Shown here: in pieces, positions 24,850 through 34,674 of the stretch
Numbering within the stretch: position 1 is the first letter of the stretch
How the letters are laid out: every line of letters starts with the position of its first letter
Assembly: GCF_004803895.1 (NCBI RefSeq)
Contig: NZ_CP021978.1
Coordinates: 8,556,001 to 8,620,000, forward strand
DNA from: Streptomyces hawaiiensis
Lineage (GTDB): Bacteria > Actinomycetota > Actinomycetes > Streptomycetales > Streptomycetaceae
Reading direction: 5' to 3'
Length of the DNA: 64,000 nucleotides
The notes under the pieces: generated by a model
What the model was told of the DNA's origin: nothing
Database searches by the model: none
The model's input: the letters and a program-made list of their open reading frames with translations, nothing else
Position numbers and translations under genes: made by a program

Positions 24850-26127
24850 ATGCATTCGATGGGCCGCGCGATCGCCTGGTCGAAACGCATACCCGGAGGA
24901 CCGGACGGGCGCAGAATTGTCGTCGCCGCCCTCGTCGACCGTATCGGCAGTGGCCTGTGGGCATCCGTCTCCGTCCTCTACTTCACCTACGTCTCCGCCC
25001 TCACCGTCACCGAGATCGGCACCCTCGCCGCCACCGCCGGCGCCGTCGGAATCGCCGGAGCGCCGCTGGCCGGCCGCATCGCCGACCGCTTGCCCCTCAC
25101 CCGAGTCCTGGTCGCCACGCAACTCGCGCGATCCCTCGCCTCCCTAGCCCTGCTGACCACTGACAACTACGTCCTCCTCCTCGCCTACTCCGCGGTCGGC
25201 AGCTTCGGGGACCGGGCCTCCAGCGTCCTCACCAAGCTCTATGCCACCCGCGTCGCCGGACCGGACCGTGTCCGCTACCAGGCCCTCCACCGCACCGTCG
25301 CCAACGCCGGCTGGGCTTTGGGCGGTCTCACCGCCGCAGCCGCCCTCGCCGTCGGCTCCCGCGACGCCTACCAGTGGCTCCTCCTGGGGGACGCCCTCTC
25401 CTTCGTCGCCTGTGCCCTGATCGCTCTGCGCTGCGGAGAACCGCCCTCACCGTCCAGGAGGGTCGCCGCCTCCACGGATGTCCCGCACGCGATCAAACGG
25501 GCCAACCCCTGGCGCGACCGCACTTACCTCGCGTACGTCACCACCGAAACGGTCCTCTTCCTCGACGACGCCGTCTTCAAGATCGGCCTGCCGCTGTGGA
25601 TCGCCCACACCGGTACCGCCCCGAACGGCCTCGCACCCTTGCTGATGGTCCTCAACAACGTGATGGTGGTGGTCCTGCAAGTCCCGCTCGCCCGATTCGG
25701 CGCCACCACGCAGGCCGCCCGTTCCCTCCTGCTCCCGCTGTCAGCGGCCTTCGCGCTCGGTGGCGTGACCATGGCCTTCTCCGCGACCGGAGGCCCTCTT
25801 GCCGCCACACTGCTGCTCACCGCTTCGGCGGCCCTGTTCACGCTGGCCGAAATGCTCCACGCCACCGTTTCCTGGGAACTCTCCGTCGCCCTCGCGCCCG
25901 ACACGGCGCAGGGTGCCTATCTCGGAGTCCACGGCATGGCGCAGTCCGCCCAGCGCAGCGTGGGACCGCTTGCCGTCACCGCCGCCATCGCCAGTGGTCC
26001 CTTCGGGTGGGCCGCGTTCGGTAGCGCCGTCGCACTGACCTGCATCGCCCAGCACCGTCTGGTCCGAGACCTGCCGACACGAAAGCCCGAAGAGCGCACA
26101 GGAGGACGCCCGGTCCGTCGACCATGA
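24850..26127 (+). CDS. MFS transporter
   Basis: A 425-residue membrane protein with about twelve hydrophobic helices. The motif A-like loop GAPLAGRIADRLPLTRVLV follows helix 2. KLYATRVAGPDRVRYQALHR is a central cytosolic loop often seen in MFS efflux proteins of the macrolide/bacillibactin type. ATG 24850 has AAGGGGGAG upstream; the in-frame ATG 24835 is less well placed. It is controlled by the divergent promoter with the palindrome at 24812-24831. The terminator overlaps its stop codon. Substrate unknown. Confidence 0.87.
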   Translation: MHSMGRAIAWSKRIPGGPDGRRIVVAALVDRIGSGLWASVSVLYFTYVSALTVTEIGTLAATAGAVGIAGAPLAGRIADRLPLTRVLVATQLARSLASLALLTTDNYVLLLAYSAVGSFGDRASSVLTKLYATRVAGPDRVRYQALHRTVANAGWALGGLTAAAALAVGSRDAYQWLLLGDALSFVACALIALRCGEPPSPSRRVAASTDVPHAIKRANPWRDRTYLAYVTTETVLFLDDAVFKIGLPLWIAHTGTAPNGLAPLLMVLNNVMVVVLQVPLARFGATTQAARSLLLPLSAAFALGGVTMAFSATGGPLAATLLLTASAALFTLAEMLHATVSWELSVALAPDTAQGAYLGVHGMAQSAQRSVGPLAVTAAIASGPFGWAAFGSAVALTCIAQHRLVRDLPTRKPEERTGGRPVRRP

Positions 26128-26139
26128 CGGACCGGGCGT
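26106..26139. terminator. Terminator overlapping the MFS stop
   Basis: ACGCCCGGTCCGTC and GACGGACCGGGCGT are perfect 14-base arms. The stop codon at 26125-26127 lies at the start of the right arm. Confidence 0.8.
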
Positions 26140-26252
26140 TCGCTCGCGGCACCCGCGGCGATGTGGGCGTGCGCCCGCCGGCCGGGCTGCGGGACAAAGG
26201 GCCCCCGCTACCCGGCGTCCGTGCGCGTCACGTCGCCGCGGACGGCATTACC

Positions 26253-29200
26253 TCAGCGCACCTCCCGCGCGTACGGGGCGACGGTGATCCGGTCGATCAG
26301 CGGCGCGTAGCGGGAGCGGAGCAGCACGCCGGGGAAGGTGTCCGAGGCGTAGGTGGTGCCGTCGAAGTTGGGCAGCTCCTCGGAGCGGAAGCCGATCGTG
26401 TTCTTCCCCTTCTTCAGCTGTACGGGGACGGTCAGCTCCCAGAAGTTGTTCTCGTGGAAGCTGTGCGGGAAGCCGACCCGCCGTGCTGTGCCGCCGTTGA
26501 CGCTGATGTCGGCGTGGCGGGCGAGCGGGTCGGGGTTGTAGTGGGTGGCCTCCGACTGCTCCGGGTTGGAGTAGCGGATGCGCAGGGCGTACAGACCGGC
26601 CCGGTCGGCCGAGACGGTGAACGTAGCGGTGTTGCCGTTGCCGGGGGCCCCGCCGATGCCCGTGATCGCCGTGCCGTCGGTGGCGAGGGAGAGTGGGGCG
26701 AGCGTGGCCGAGCCGGCGAGAGCGGCGCTCCCGGCCTCGTAGGTGCGCGTGGGCAGCGTGCCCTGGGTCGGTGTGACCGTGAGGCGGTCGACGAGAGTGG
26801 TGGACGCGCCTCCCGTCACGGTCACCTTGTTGACGCCGCCGGAGAGGGAGACCGCCGCGCTGCTCCGGCCCTTGGCCAGGCGCAGGACGTCGTGGCCGTT
26901 GACGGAGAGCCGGGCGCCCGTTCCGCCGAGGGTGTCGACCTGGAGGGTGGCCTCGCGGTCGGCCGGCGAGTAGACCCAGAACGTGGCGCTCTGGCCCTTC
27001 GCGAGGCGGACCGCGCCCGAGCCGGTGGCCGCCGGCTTCGGGAGGTCGTAGACAGGGCGTGCCCCGCCGGCCGGCCAGGCCAGTTCACCCTCGTACACCT
27101 GCGTGTCCGCCGAGGCACGGGGGAGGGAGAGGGTGAGCCGGTCCACGATGGCGTCGCCCTGGGCGGCGCGCTTGCCGTCGGCGCTCTTCGCGGCGAGCGT
27201 CAGGGTGTGCTTGCCCTTCGTGAGCTTCACCTTGATGTCGGTGTGGTCCCAGACGACCCACTTGTAGCCGAGCGGAAGGTGCAGCTCCTGCTCGCCGTCG
27301 GCCTTGCCGTCCACCCGTAGGAAGACGTTGGTGGGGCCCTGCTCCTTGACCTTGTCGAAGGTGTTGAGGGAGTTGGCGAAGACGCTCAGGTCGTAGGTGC
27401 CGTCCTCGGGCACGTCCACGGTGAAGTCCAGTGTGACGTCCGAGCCGGTGCGCAGACCGCCGACGTCGTAGCCGCCGGAGGTGTAGAACTTCGACACGTC
27501 ACGCGGCGAGCCCTCCGGGCCGTTCTTCGACCAGCCGGATCCGGTGTGCGCGGCGTCCTCCGCCTCGTACGAGGACTGCCAGCGCACGGGCGGGGCCTGC
27601 GTGCCCCGCGCCTCGCCGGCCGGGCTGAGGACGACCTCGTAGGCCGAGGACTCCTTCAGCTTCGGCAGTGCGCCGTCGCCGAAGTCGAGGGCGACCGTTC
27701 CGTCGTCGGCGACCTTCAGGTTCGTCTCCGCGAGGAGCTTCGGGCCGGACGAGTCTCCGACCTGCCCGCTCCACTCGATCTCCCGCACCCAGGCGTGCAC
27801 GCGCTTGCCGAAGACCTTCTTCGGGACGCCGGCGAAGGTGATGTGGCCCTTGCCCGTGGAGCCGCCGAAGACCAGCCGGGACTGCTTCCTCTTCTCGTCG
27901 AGGGTGGCGACGCCCTGCATGGTGTAGTTCTCGCCCGGGAACGGCGGAGTCACCTCCACGGTGTGACCGCTCATCGAGGCGTACGAATTCAGCAGCCACC
28001 ACTGACCGTTGCCGCGGCCCGACTGCACCGCGGAGTCGGAGAGGTTGCCGTCGATGTTCCAGTAGGCGATGTCGGCGTCGACCTTGGACTCCTCGATCGC
28101 GGACACCCACTGGATCATCTGGCCGGGCACGGAGGTGTGGTAGTTGAAGGCGTACTCGTTGATGTTGATGGGGAGTTGCGTGCCCGCGCGGTCGGTGTCC
28201 TTGAACAGGTCCTTCTCCCACGCCCGGTACTTGGCGACGCTCTGGCGCACCGCCTCCGGGTGGCTCAGCTCGTGCCAGGTGATGACGTCCGGGAGGGTGC
28301 CCGCGGCCAGGGTGTGGGTGAGGAAGCCCTTCACCTGGTCGTACAGGACGCTGGTGTTGGGCCCGGCGATGCGGGCGCTGGGCATCCTGCCCTTGATGAG
28401 CTTGTACGCGTCGTCCCAGGCGGCGAGGAAGTCGTCGGGGTCGTTGAGCCAGCTGACCTTGTTGTAGCTCCACTCGCCGGTGCCGAACATGTTGCCCTCG
28501 GGCTCGTTGAACGGCACGAAGACGATGTTGTCCTGGTACTGCTTCGGCAGCTTGAGGACCTGGTCGACCTGCTCGGCGATCTTCTCCTTGTAGAGCTTCA
28601 GCTTCTCCTCGGGAGTGTCGCCCGGCCACTGGTACGGGAAGCCGCGGTGGATGTCGGTCATGTAGATGTACACGTCACCGTCGGTGGAGTCGGCCAGCGG
28701 CTTCACCACCTCCAGGGCGTCGGCACCGGGGTGCTGCGGACCGTCCTGCGCCTTGGTGGAGACCGTGCGCAGAGCCATGCCCTCCATGAGGTTGTTGGTC
28801 GGGACGTCGGGCCCGTACACGCCGTAGAGCGTGCCGGAGGCGCCGCCGTGGAACGCGCCCGTGTCCGAGCCGAGGTCGACGGTGAGCTGTCCCTCGCGGA
28901 CCACGGTGACGGTGGCCTTCACCGCGCGCCCGGCCGCGGTTCCGGCGACCGTGAAGGTGCCGGGCGCGGCGTACTTCTCGGACGGGACGGCGTCCCAGGT
29001 GACGGGGGTGTCGCGGTCGTAGCCGTCGGAGAAGGAGGCGCGGACCGCGGCGGGCAGGGCCGGGGCGGTCCCGGTCGTGGTGCGTGCCTCGAAGGACGTC
29101 TTCGAGAGCTGCTGGAGGGTGGGCACGGTCCCGACCGTAGCGGCCACCTGCTCCGCGCTCAGCGCCGCGTGCCACACGGTGAAGTCGTCGATCGCGCCCT

Positions 29201-29906
29201 TGAGCAGCGGATCCGGGTAGAACGACTTGCCTATGTACCCGGCGGCGGTGGCCGAACCCTCCAGCAGGTCCTTTGCCCTGACGGCGGTCTCGGCCGAGGA
29301 GACCGGCACGCCGTCGAGGTAGGTGGTGAGCCGGCCCGCCGAGGTGTCGAGGGTGACGGTGACGGTCCGCCACTCGTTCGCGGGGAGCGGCGCGTAACCG
29401 CGGACCTGTGCCTCGGCGCCCCCTCCGCCGGTGGTCACGGAGGTCTGGAACAGCCCGCTGCCGTTGTAGGGGGTGCTGAAGAGGTACTTGGTGGTGTTGG
29501 TACCCAGGTCGAAGATCCGCTGCCAGGGCGACTTGTCGCCGCTCCACTTCACGCGTGCGGAGACGGTCAGGTCGGCTGCGTCGCCGACCACTGCACGGGG
29601 CAGACGGACGTACGCGCCGCCGGAGTCGGCCGCACCGCCGGGCAGGGCGAGGGCCTTGCCTCCGGCCGTGCCTTCGACGGGCCGGGCGGTGGAGCCGTTC
29701 ACCAGGTCTGCCGTCAGACCGTTGCCGGAACTGTCGGTGATCTTCCCGGACGCCATGTCGTCCTCGTCGAAGGTGTAACGGGCTGCGGGCCGGGGCGCCT
29801 CGGCCGCCTGCGCGGGGACGGCGGGTGCGGCCAGAAGGCCCGCGCCGAGGGTCAGCGTCACGGCGGCGGATGCCCGTCGCCGGGCGGATCTGTCAGCGGA
29901 TGGCAT
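26253..29906 (-). CDS. Large secreted LamG/GH39-like/CBM glycoside hydrolase
   Basis: A 1217-residue secreted enzyme with a signal peptide of about 35 residues. A LamG/concanavalin-like domain spans about 40-255 (TDSSGNGLTADLVNG, YLDGVPVS, GAIDDFTVWHAALSAEQV). An Ig-like segment spans about 285-340. A catalytic barrel from about 345 carries FVPFNEPEGN (acid/base Glu in NEP, about 467-469) and PININEYAFNY (nucleophile Glu in NEY, about 583-585), which match GH39-type clan A hydrolases. C-terminal beta domains with YEAEDAAHTGSGW and a repeat near 970-1212 look like CBM35/CBM6 modules. ATG 29906 has GAGGA upstream. Divergent from lacI, with operators in between. Likely releases sugars for the adjacent importer. 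Confidence 0.87.
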   Translation of the reverse strand: MPSADRSARRRASAAVTLTLGAGLLAAPAVPAQAAEAPRPAARYTFDEDDMASGKITDSSGNGLTADLVNGSTARPVEGTAGGKALALPGGAADSGGAYVRLPRAVVGDAADLTVSARVKWSGDKSPWQRIFDLGTNTTKYLFSTPYNGSGLFQTSVTTGGGGAEAQVRGYAPLPANEWRTVTVTLDTSAGRLTTYLDGVPVSSAETAVRAKDLLEGSATAAGYIGKSFYPDPLLKGAIDDFTVWHAALSAEQVAATVGTVPTLQQLSKTSFEARTTTGTAPALPAAVRASFSDGYDRDTPVTWDAVPSEKYAAPGTFTVAGTAAGRAVKATVTVVREGQLTVDLGSDTGAFHGGASGTLYGVYGPDVPTNNLMEGMALRTVSTKAQDGPQHPGADALEVVKPLADSTDGDVYIYMTDIHRGFPYQWPGDTPEEKLKLYKEKIAEQVDQVLKLPKQYQDNIVFVPFNEPEGNMFGTGEWSYNKVSWLNDPDDFLAAWDDAYKLIKGRMPSARIAGPNTSVLYDQVKGFLTHTLAAGTLPDVITWHELSHPEAVRQSVAKYRAWEKDLFKDTDRAGTQLPININEYAFNYHTSVPGQMIQWVSAIEESKVDADIAYWNIDGNLSDSAVQSGRGNGQWWLLNSYASMSGHTVEVTPPFPGENYTMQGVATLDEKRKQSRLVFGGSTGKGHITFAGVPKKVFGKRVHAWVREIEWSGQVGDSSGPKLLAETNLKVADDGTVALDFGDGALPKLKESSAYEVVLSPAGEARGTQAPPVRWQSSYEAEDAAHTGSGWSKNGPEGSPRDVSKFYTSGGYDVGGLRTGSDVTLDFTVDVPEDGTYDLSVFANSLNTFDKVKEQGPTNVFLRVDGKADGEQELHLPLGYKWVVWDHTDIKVKLTKGKHTLTLAAKSADGKRAAQGDAIVDRLTLSLPRASADTQVYEGELAWPAGGARPVYDLPKPAATGSGAVRLAKGQSATFWVYSPADREATLQVDTLGGTGARLSVNGHDVLRLAKGRSSAAVSLSGGVNKVTVTGGASTTLVDRLTVTPTQGTLPTRTYEAGSAALAGSATLAPLSLATDGTAITGIGGAPGNGNTATFTVSADRAGLYALRIRYSNPEQSEATHYNPDPLARHADISVNGGTARRVGFPHSFHENNFWELTVPVQLKKGKNTIGFRSEELPNFDGTTYASDTFPGVLLRSRYAPLIDRITVAPYAREVR

Positions 29907-30373
29907 GGATTGCGTCCTCAATCCTTGAGTAGGCGGTTCCGGCCGGCCGAAGTCGGTCGGCCGCTCGTACGCGGGGTGGCCCGGCGAGGAGAGTGCGTGG
30001 GTGATGTCTGTCGAATCGGTTCGATCTCATGGGCCGCAGGCACTTCTCCGAGGAGTGGATGCGGCAGCTCGGTTCCCCGGGGGGTAGGGAAGGAGCGCAG
30101 GTTTGCCGGAAGGATCACTTCGTCGAACCGGTTCGCGAAGCTAGCACCGCGGAACCCGACCAGCAATCCCTCCGGCACAAGGAAATATCCGCCTCTCGGG
30201 CGGACCGAGGAACTGCGGTCCAAGGTGTTGACAGTCGTTCGGGCAGTTCCTACGGTCACTTCACGCGAACCGGTTCGACAACCGGACATCGCCTTCCGTC
30301 CCATCCCTCACCCTCACGACCGGCGAGTGCTCCCTCTTACGAGGTGTCGAACCGGTTCGAAGAAGGAGCCGCC
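29907..30373. promoter_or_regulatory. Divergent control region of the glycan utilisation locus
   Basis: This gene-free region holds three perfect CGAACCGGTTCG palindromes (30124-30135, 30266-30277, 30348-30359) and one near match (CGAATCGGTTCG, 30012-30023). On the plus strand TTGACA (30228-30233) and TACGGT (30251-30256) are spaced by 17 bases, with an operator ten bases downstream. On the minus strand TTGCTG (30166-30161) and TAGCTT (30143-30138) are also spaced by 17 bases, with an operator overlapping the start point. This is the layout of LacI repression of both directions plus autoregulation. Confidence 0.85.
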
Positions 30374-31402
30374 GTGAACATCGGTGAGATCGCCCAGCGG
30401 GCCGGTGTCTCGCGGAGCACCGTGTCCTACGCGCTGAGCGGCAAGCGCTCGGTGTCGGAGGAGACCCGTCGCAAGATCCAACAGGTCATCGACGAGCTGG
30501 GCTACCGGCCCAACGCCAGCGCGCGCGCCCTGGCCAACGGGCGGACCAGCACGATCGGCCTGGTCTTCCCCCCGGCGGGCAACCACTACACCGGGATGCA
30601 GCTGGACTTCATCGGCAGTGTCGTGGAGGCCGCGGCGGCGCACGACTACGACGTGCTGCTGTCTCCCAGCGGTGTCGACAGCGACCGTTCGTTCCAGCGG
30701 CTGCTGGGGGAGCGGAGGGTCGACGGGGCGATCCTGATGGAGATCAGGCTGGCGGACGACCGGGCCGATCACCTGGCCGCGCTGAACTTTCCCGCCGTCG
30801 CCATCGGCCGCACCGCGCATCCGGAGAGCGGCTGGTGGGTCGGCCTGGACCACACCGCGCTCGCGGCGGCGTGCGTCCACCACCTCGCCGACCTCGGCCA
30901 CCGCCGGGTCGCCTTCGTCAACCGGCCCGAACAGCTCCTGCACGCCGGGTACGAGTCCGCGCACCGCGGCCTGGACGGCTTCACCAAGGCCGCGGCCGAG
31001 CGCGGGCTCACGGTACGGACGTACTGCTGCGGGGACGACGCGGCGTCCGGCCAGGCGTGCCTGGAGCGGATCCTGCACGACGACCCGGCCACCACCGCAC
31101 TGGTCACCCTGAACGAGGCCGCCCTGGGCGGCCTGTACCGGGGGCTCGCCCGGGCCGGCCGCCATGTGCCGCGCGACTTCTCCGTCACCGGAATCGTCGC
31201 GAGCCGGTGGGCGGAGACGGTCACCCCGCAGCTCACCGCTGCGGACGTACCGGCGGAGGAGATGGGCCGTCGCGCGGTCGACCTGCTCGTCGAACGGATC
31301 GAGCATCCCGACGCACCGGGCCGGCACCATCTGCTCACGCCCCCGATCTCGTTGCGGGCCAGCACCGGACCCGCAACCGGCACAGCCTTCCCCGAAGCCT
31401 GA
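30374..31402 (+). CDS. LacI-family transcriptional repressor
   Basis: A 342-residue regulator. The N-terminal HTH is GEIAQRAGVSRSTVSYALSG with the hinge helix in GYRPNASARALANGRT. The periplasmic-binding-protein-like effector domain follows (TIGLVFPPAGNHYTGMQLDF, VDGAILMEIRLADD, HLADLGHRRVAFVNRP, and the dimer end PAEEMGRRAVDLLV). GTG 30374 has AAGGAG eight bases before it; the frame extends upstream through the operators and is not coding there. It probably binds the CGAACCGGTTCG sites in front of itself and of the divergent GH39-like gene and releases them on binding a sugar. Confidence 0.94.
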   Translation: MNIGEIAQRAGVSRSTVSYALSGKRSVSEETRRKIQQVIDELGYRPNASARALANGRTSTIGLVFPPAGNHYTGMQLDFIGSVVEAAAAHDYDVLLSPSGVDSDRSFQRLLGERRVDGAILMEIRLADDRADHLAALNFPAVAIGRTAHPESGWWVGLDHTALAAACVHHLADLGHRRVAFVNRPEQLLHAGYESAHRGLDGFTKAAAERGLTVRTYCCGDDAASGQACLERILHDDPATTALVTLNEAALGGLYRGLARAGRHVPRDFSVTGIVASRWAETVTPQLTAADVPAEEMGRRAVDLLVERIEHPDAPGRHHLLTPPISLRASTGPATGTAFPEA

Positions 31403-31535
31403 CCGCACATCCCGGCCCCCCGCACTCCTCCCTCTTCACCGCGCACCCGACACCCTCACCCTCGCCGTTCGGAGTGCCCGCATCCCCCAGTCACCCCTCC
31501 CACGGCACACGTGTGCCAAGAACGAAGGACCCGCC

Positions 31536-32777
31536 ATGCACAGCTCCTCAAGGCGCCGACTCACCGCGGTGGCCCTGTCGACCGTCATCGCTGTCACCGG
31601 CGCCGCCTGCTCCTCCGGCTCGGGCAGCACCGACACGAAGGGCGCGGACAGCGGCACGTACACCATCTGGGACCCGTACCCGCAGTTCGCCAAGGGCTCG
31701 GCCTGGGTGAAGCTGCTGGACGAGTGCGGTGCCAAGGCCGGTGTGAAAATCAAGAGGACCGGTTTCGACACCAGCGACCTGGCGAACAAGGCGCTGCTGG
31801 CCGCCCAGCAGGACAACTCCGCGGACATCCTCATCGTCGACAACCCGGTGGTGTCCACCCTGGCCGAGGCGGGTGTGCTCACCACCACCGAGGAGAACAA
31901 GCTGGACACCTCGAAGGTGGACCCCAACCTGCTCGCCGCCGGCCAGTCGGACGGCAAGACGTACGGCACCCCGATCGGCGCCAACACCCTCGCCCTCTAC
32001 TACAACAAGAAGGTCCTCGAAGAGGCCGGGGTGGACATAGCCTCGGTCAAGGACTGGAAGTCGCTGACGGCCGCGCTGGCCAAGGTGAAGGCGGCGGGCA
32101 AGAAGGGCATCACGTTCTCCGCGATCGGCACGGAGGAGGGCAGCTTCCAGTTCCTGCCGTGGTTCTGGGGCGCGGGCGCGAAGCTGACCGAACTGGACTC
32201 CGCCCAGGCCGCATCCGCCCTGTCGCTGTGGAAGGACTGGCTGGGGCAGGGCTACGCCCCCAACTCCGTCATCAACAACACGCAGACGACCAGCTGGCAG
32301 GAGTTCGCCGGCGGTGACTACGCCTTCGCCGAGAACGGGACGTGGCAGCTCGCCAACGCGAAGAAGGCCGGCTTCGAGTACGGCGTCCTGCCGGTGCCGG
32401 GCGCCGACGGGGGCAGCGCCGCCGCCCCGACCGGCGGCGAGTTCGTCACCATCCCCACCCAGGGCGACACCGGCCGCTACGCCACCTCCCAGAAGCTGGC
32501 GACCTGCCTGACCAGCACCCAGAACCTGTACGACACCGACACCACCCTGTCCTACGTGGCCCCCACCGGCGAGGTCCAGGACAAGCAGGTGGCGGCGAAC
32601 CCCGAGCTGAAGCCATGGGTAGAGGCGGTCAAGGGGGCCAAGGGGCGCACCAGTGACGATCTGGGCACCACGTACCCGAAGATCTCCGAGCAGTTGTGGA
32701 AGGCCGTCCAGTCCGCCCTCAGCGGGGCCGAGTCCCCCGAGGACGCGCTCGCGTCTGCGCAGGCCGCGGTCAAGTGA
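31536..32777 (+). CDS. ABC sugar importer, substrate-binding lipoprotein
   Basis: A 413-residue family-1 extracellular solute-binding protein. The signal peptide ends at a lipobox-like VTGAAC with lipid-anchored cysteine. IWDPYPQFAKGSAWVKLLDE and the hinge segment YGTPIGANTLALYYNKKVLE are typical of carbohydrate-binding members. GDYAFAENGTWQLANAKKAG is the signature near the second lobe. GAAGGAC precedes ATG 31536. It is followed after ten bases by the first permease gene. No ATPase gene is in the cluster, so a shared MsiK-type ATPase is probably used, as is usual in Streptomyces. Confidence 0.93.
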   Translation: MHSSSRRRLTAVALSTVIAVTGAACSSGSGSTDTKGADSGTYTIWDPYPQFAKGSAWVKLLDECGAKAGVKIKRTGFDTSDLANKALLAAQQDNSADILIVDNPVVSTLAEAGVLTTTEENKLDTSKVDPNLLAAGQSDGKTYGTPIGANTLALYYNKKVLEEAGVDIASVKDWKSLTAALAKVKAAGKKGITFSAIGTEEGSFQFLPWFWGAGAKLTELDSAQAASALSLWKDWLGQGYAPNSVINNTQTTSWQEFAGGDYAFAENGTWQLANAKKAGFEYGVLPVPGADGGSAAAPTGGEFVTIPTQGDTGRYATSQKLATCLTSTQNLYDTDTTLSYVAPTGEVQDKQVAANPELKPWVEAVKGAKGRTSDDLGTTYPKISEQLWKAVQSALSGAESPEDALASAQAAVK

Positions 32778-32787
32778 CGAGGGCCCG

Positions 32788-33771
32788 ATGAAGCAGACGA
32801 CCCATCCGCCGGACCGCCCGTCCGCGCACGTCCGGACCGGGGCGGCCACCGCCGCCCCGCCCCCGGCCCCCGCGCGCGCACGGCGCCGTCCGACCTCCCC
32901 GCAGTGGGCCGCCTGGGGATTCCTCGCCCCGGTGACCCTCTACCTGGTCCTCTTCTACGCCTATCCGCTCTACCGCAACCTCGACCTCAGCCTGCGCGAC
33001 TACACCGTCCGCTCCTTCGTCCAGGGCAACGCGCCCTTCACCGGCATCGAGAACTACCGGACCGTCTTCGACGACCCGACCTTCGCCCCCGCCCTGCTCC
33101 ACACCGCGGTCTTCACCGTCGTCTGCCTGGTCTTCCAGTACGCCATCGGCCTCGCCCTCGCGGTCTTCTTCACCCAGCACTTCCGGCTGTCGGCGACCCT
33201 GCGGGCCCTGTTCCTGGTGCCGTGGCTGCTGCCGCTGATCGTGTCGGCGTCCACCTGGTCGTGGATGCTCAACAGCGACTCCGGCATCGTCAACGCCGCC
33301 CTGCACGCCCTCGGCATCGCCCCGGTGAACTGGCTGACCTCACCGTCCTGGTCGCTGACCTCGGTGATCATCGCGAACATCTGGATCGGCGTCCCCTTCA
33401 ACCTGGTCGTTCTCTACAGCGGCCTGCAGTCCATCCCCGCGAGCCTGTACGAGGCCGCCGCCCTCGACGGCGCGAACGCCTGGCAGCGGTTCTGGCGCAT
33501 CACCTTCCCGCTGCTGCGCCCGGTGTCCGCGATCACCCTTCTCCTCGGCCTGATCTACACGCTCAAGGTCTTCGACATCATCTGGATCATGACCAAGGGC
33601 GGCCCGGCCGACTCGTCGACCACCTTCGCCACCTGGTCCTACCAGCTCGGCTTCGGCAATCTCCTGCCCGCCTTCGGACCCGGCGCGGCCGTCGGCAACC
33701 TGCTGGTCGTCGCCGCCCTGGTGTTCGGCCTGGTCTACCTGAAGGTCCAGCGAAAGCAGGCGCTGTCATGA
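32788..33771 (+). CDS. ABC sugar importer permease 1 (MalF-like)
   Basis: A 327-residue permease with six predicted helices after a Pro/Ala-rich cytosolic N-terminus of about 40 residues. The EAA loop that contacts the ATPase is EAAALDGANAWQRFWRITFP. Helix 1 (WGFLAPVTLYLVLFYAYPL) is typical of the CUT1 group. ATG 32788 is ten bases after the binding-protein stop and its own stop overlaps the next permease (ATGA). These spacings indicate one operon. Confidence 0.93.
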   Translation: MKQTTHPPDRPSAHVRTGAATAAPPPAPARARRRPTSPQWAAWGFLAPVTLYLVLFYAYPLYRNLDLSLRDYTVRSFVQGNAPFTGIENYRTVFDDPTFAPALLHTAVFTVVCLVFQYAIGLALAVFFTQHFRLSATLRALFLVPWLLPLIVSASTWSWMLNSDSGIVNAALHALGIAPVNWLTSPSWSLTSVIIANIWIGVPFNLVVLYSGLQSIPASLYEAAALDGANAWQRFWRITFPLLRPVSAITLLLGLIYTLKVFDIIWIMTKGGPADSSTTFATWSYQLGFGNLLPAFGPGAAVGNLLVVAALVFGLVYLKVQRKQALS

Positions 33772-34592
33772 ACCGACGCACCGGACGTACGTGGTGGAAG
33801 ACCGCCCTCGGTCTGCTGCTGACCGCGCTCATGCTCTTCCCGGTCTACTGGATGCTCAACGTGTCCCTCACCCCCGACCGGGACATGCGCAAGAGCCCAC
33901 CGGACCTCGTCCCCGCCCACGGCACGCTCGACGGCTACCGTACGGTCCTCGACGAGCAGTTGCCCTATCTCGGCACCAGCCTCGTCATCGGCCTGGGAAC
34001 CGTCGTCCTGACCGTCGCCCTGTCCGCTCCCGCCGGCTACGCCCTGGCCAAGCTGCGCCCACGCGGCGGCAACGTCCTGAACTTCGTGCTGCTGGCCGCA
34101 CAGATGATCCCCGGCATCATCATGGCGATGGGCTTCTACGCCATCTACCTCCAGCTCGGCCTGCTCCAGTCCGTCCCCGGCCTGATCGTCGCCGACTCCA
34201 CGCTGGCCGTCCCCTTCGGCGTCCTCATCTTCACCGCGTTCATGTCCGGCATCCCCGGCGAACTGCTCCAGGCCGCGAGGACCGACGGGGCGGGCGCCCT
34301 GCGGACCTTCTGGTCCGTCGTCCTGCCGATGAGCCGCAACGCCGTCGTCACGGTCTCCCTGTTCGCGTTCCTGTGGTCCTGGTCCGATTTCGTCTTCGCC
34401 GGCACCCTCGTCAACGGTGGCGCCCACGAGCCGATCACCCTCGGCATCTACCACTACATCGGCAACAACAACCAGGAGTGGAACGCCATCATGGCCACCG
34501 CCGTCGTGGCCTCACTGCCCGCCGCGGTCATCCTCGTCCTGGCCCAGCGCTACGTCGCCGCCGGTGTGACCGCCGGGGCCGTCAAGGACTGA
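33768..34592 (+). CDS. ABC sugar importer permease 2 (MalG-like)
   Basis: A 274-residue permease with six helices. The conserved early motif LFPVYWMLNVSLTP and the EAA-type loop (ELLQAARTDGAGALRTFWSV, where AA is preceded by Q instead of E) mark a CUT1 permease. The ATGA overlap with permease 1 implies translational coupling and equimolar synthesis. Together with the binding protein it imports an unknown oligosaccharide, presumably released by the GH39-like enzyme. Confidence 0.93.
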   Translation: MNRRTGRTWWKTALGLLLTALMLFPVYWMLNVSLTPDRDMRKSPPDLVPAHGTLDGYRTVLDEQLPYLGTSLVIGLGTVVLTVALSAPAGYALAKLRPRGGNVLNFVLLAAQMIPGIIMAMGFYAIYLQLGLLQSVPGLIVADSTLAVPFGVLIFTAFMSGIPGELLQAARTDGAGALRTFWSVVLPMSRNAVVTVSLFAFLWSWSDFVFAGTLVNGGAHEPITLGIYHYIGNNNQEWNAIMATAVVASLPAAVILVLAQRYVAAGVTAGAVKD

Positions 34593-34674
34593 CCCCTTCC
34601 GCCCTCCCCGTCACGACCGAGCCGCCTGCGTGCCGGCCGGCCCGTGACCCCTGCACGAGAAACGAGTCAGCTTC

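Noticed and set aside
30029..30373. Long upstream extension of the LacI frame
   Set aside because: It runs through promoters and operators and lacks coding character; GTG 30374 has a good ribosome site.
26200..31000. Long open frames antisense to the GH39-like and LacI genes
   Set aside because: They are shadows produced by high GC at third positions; no domain or ribosome site supports them.
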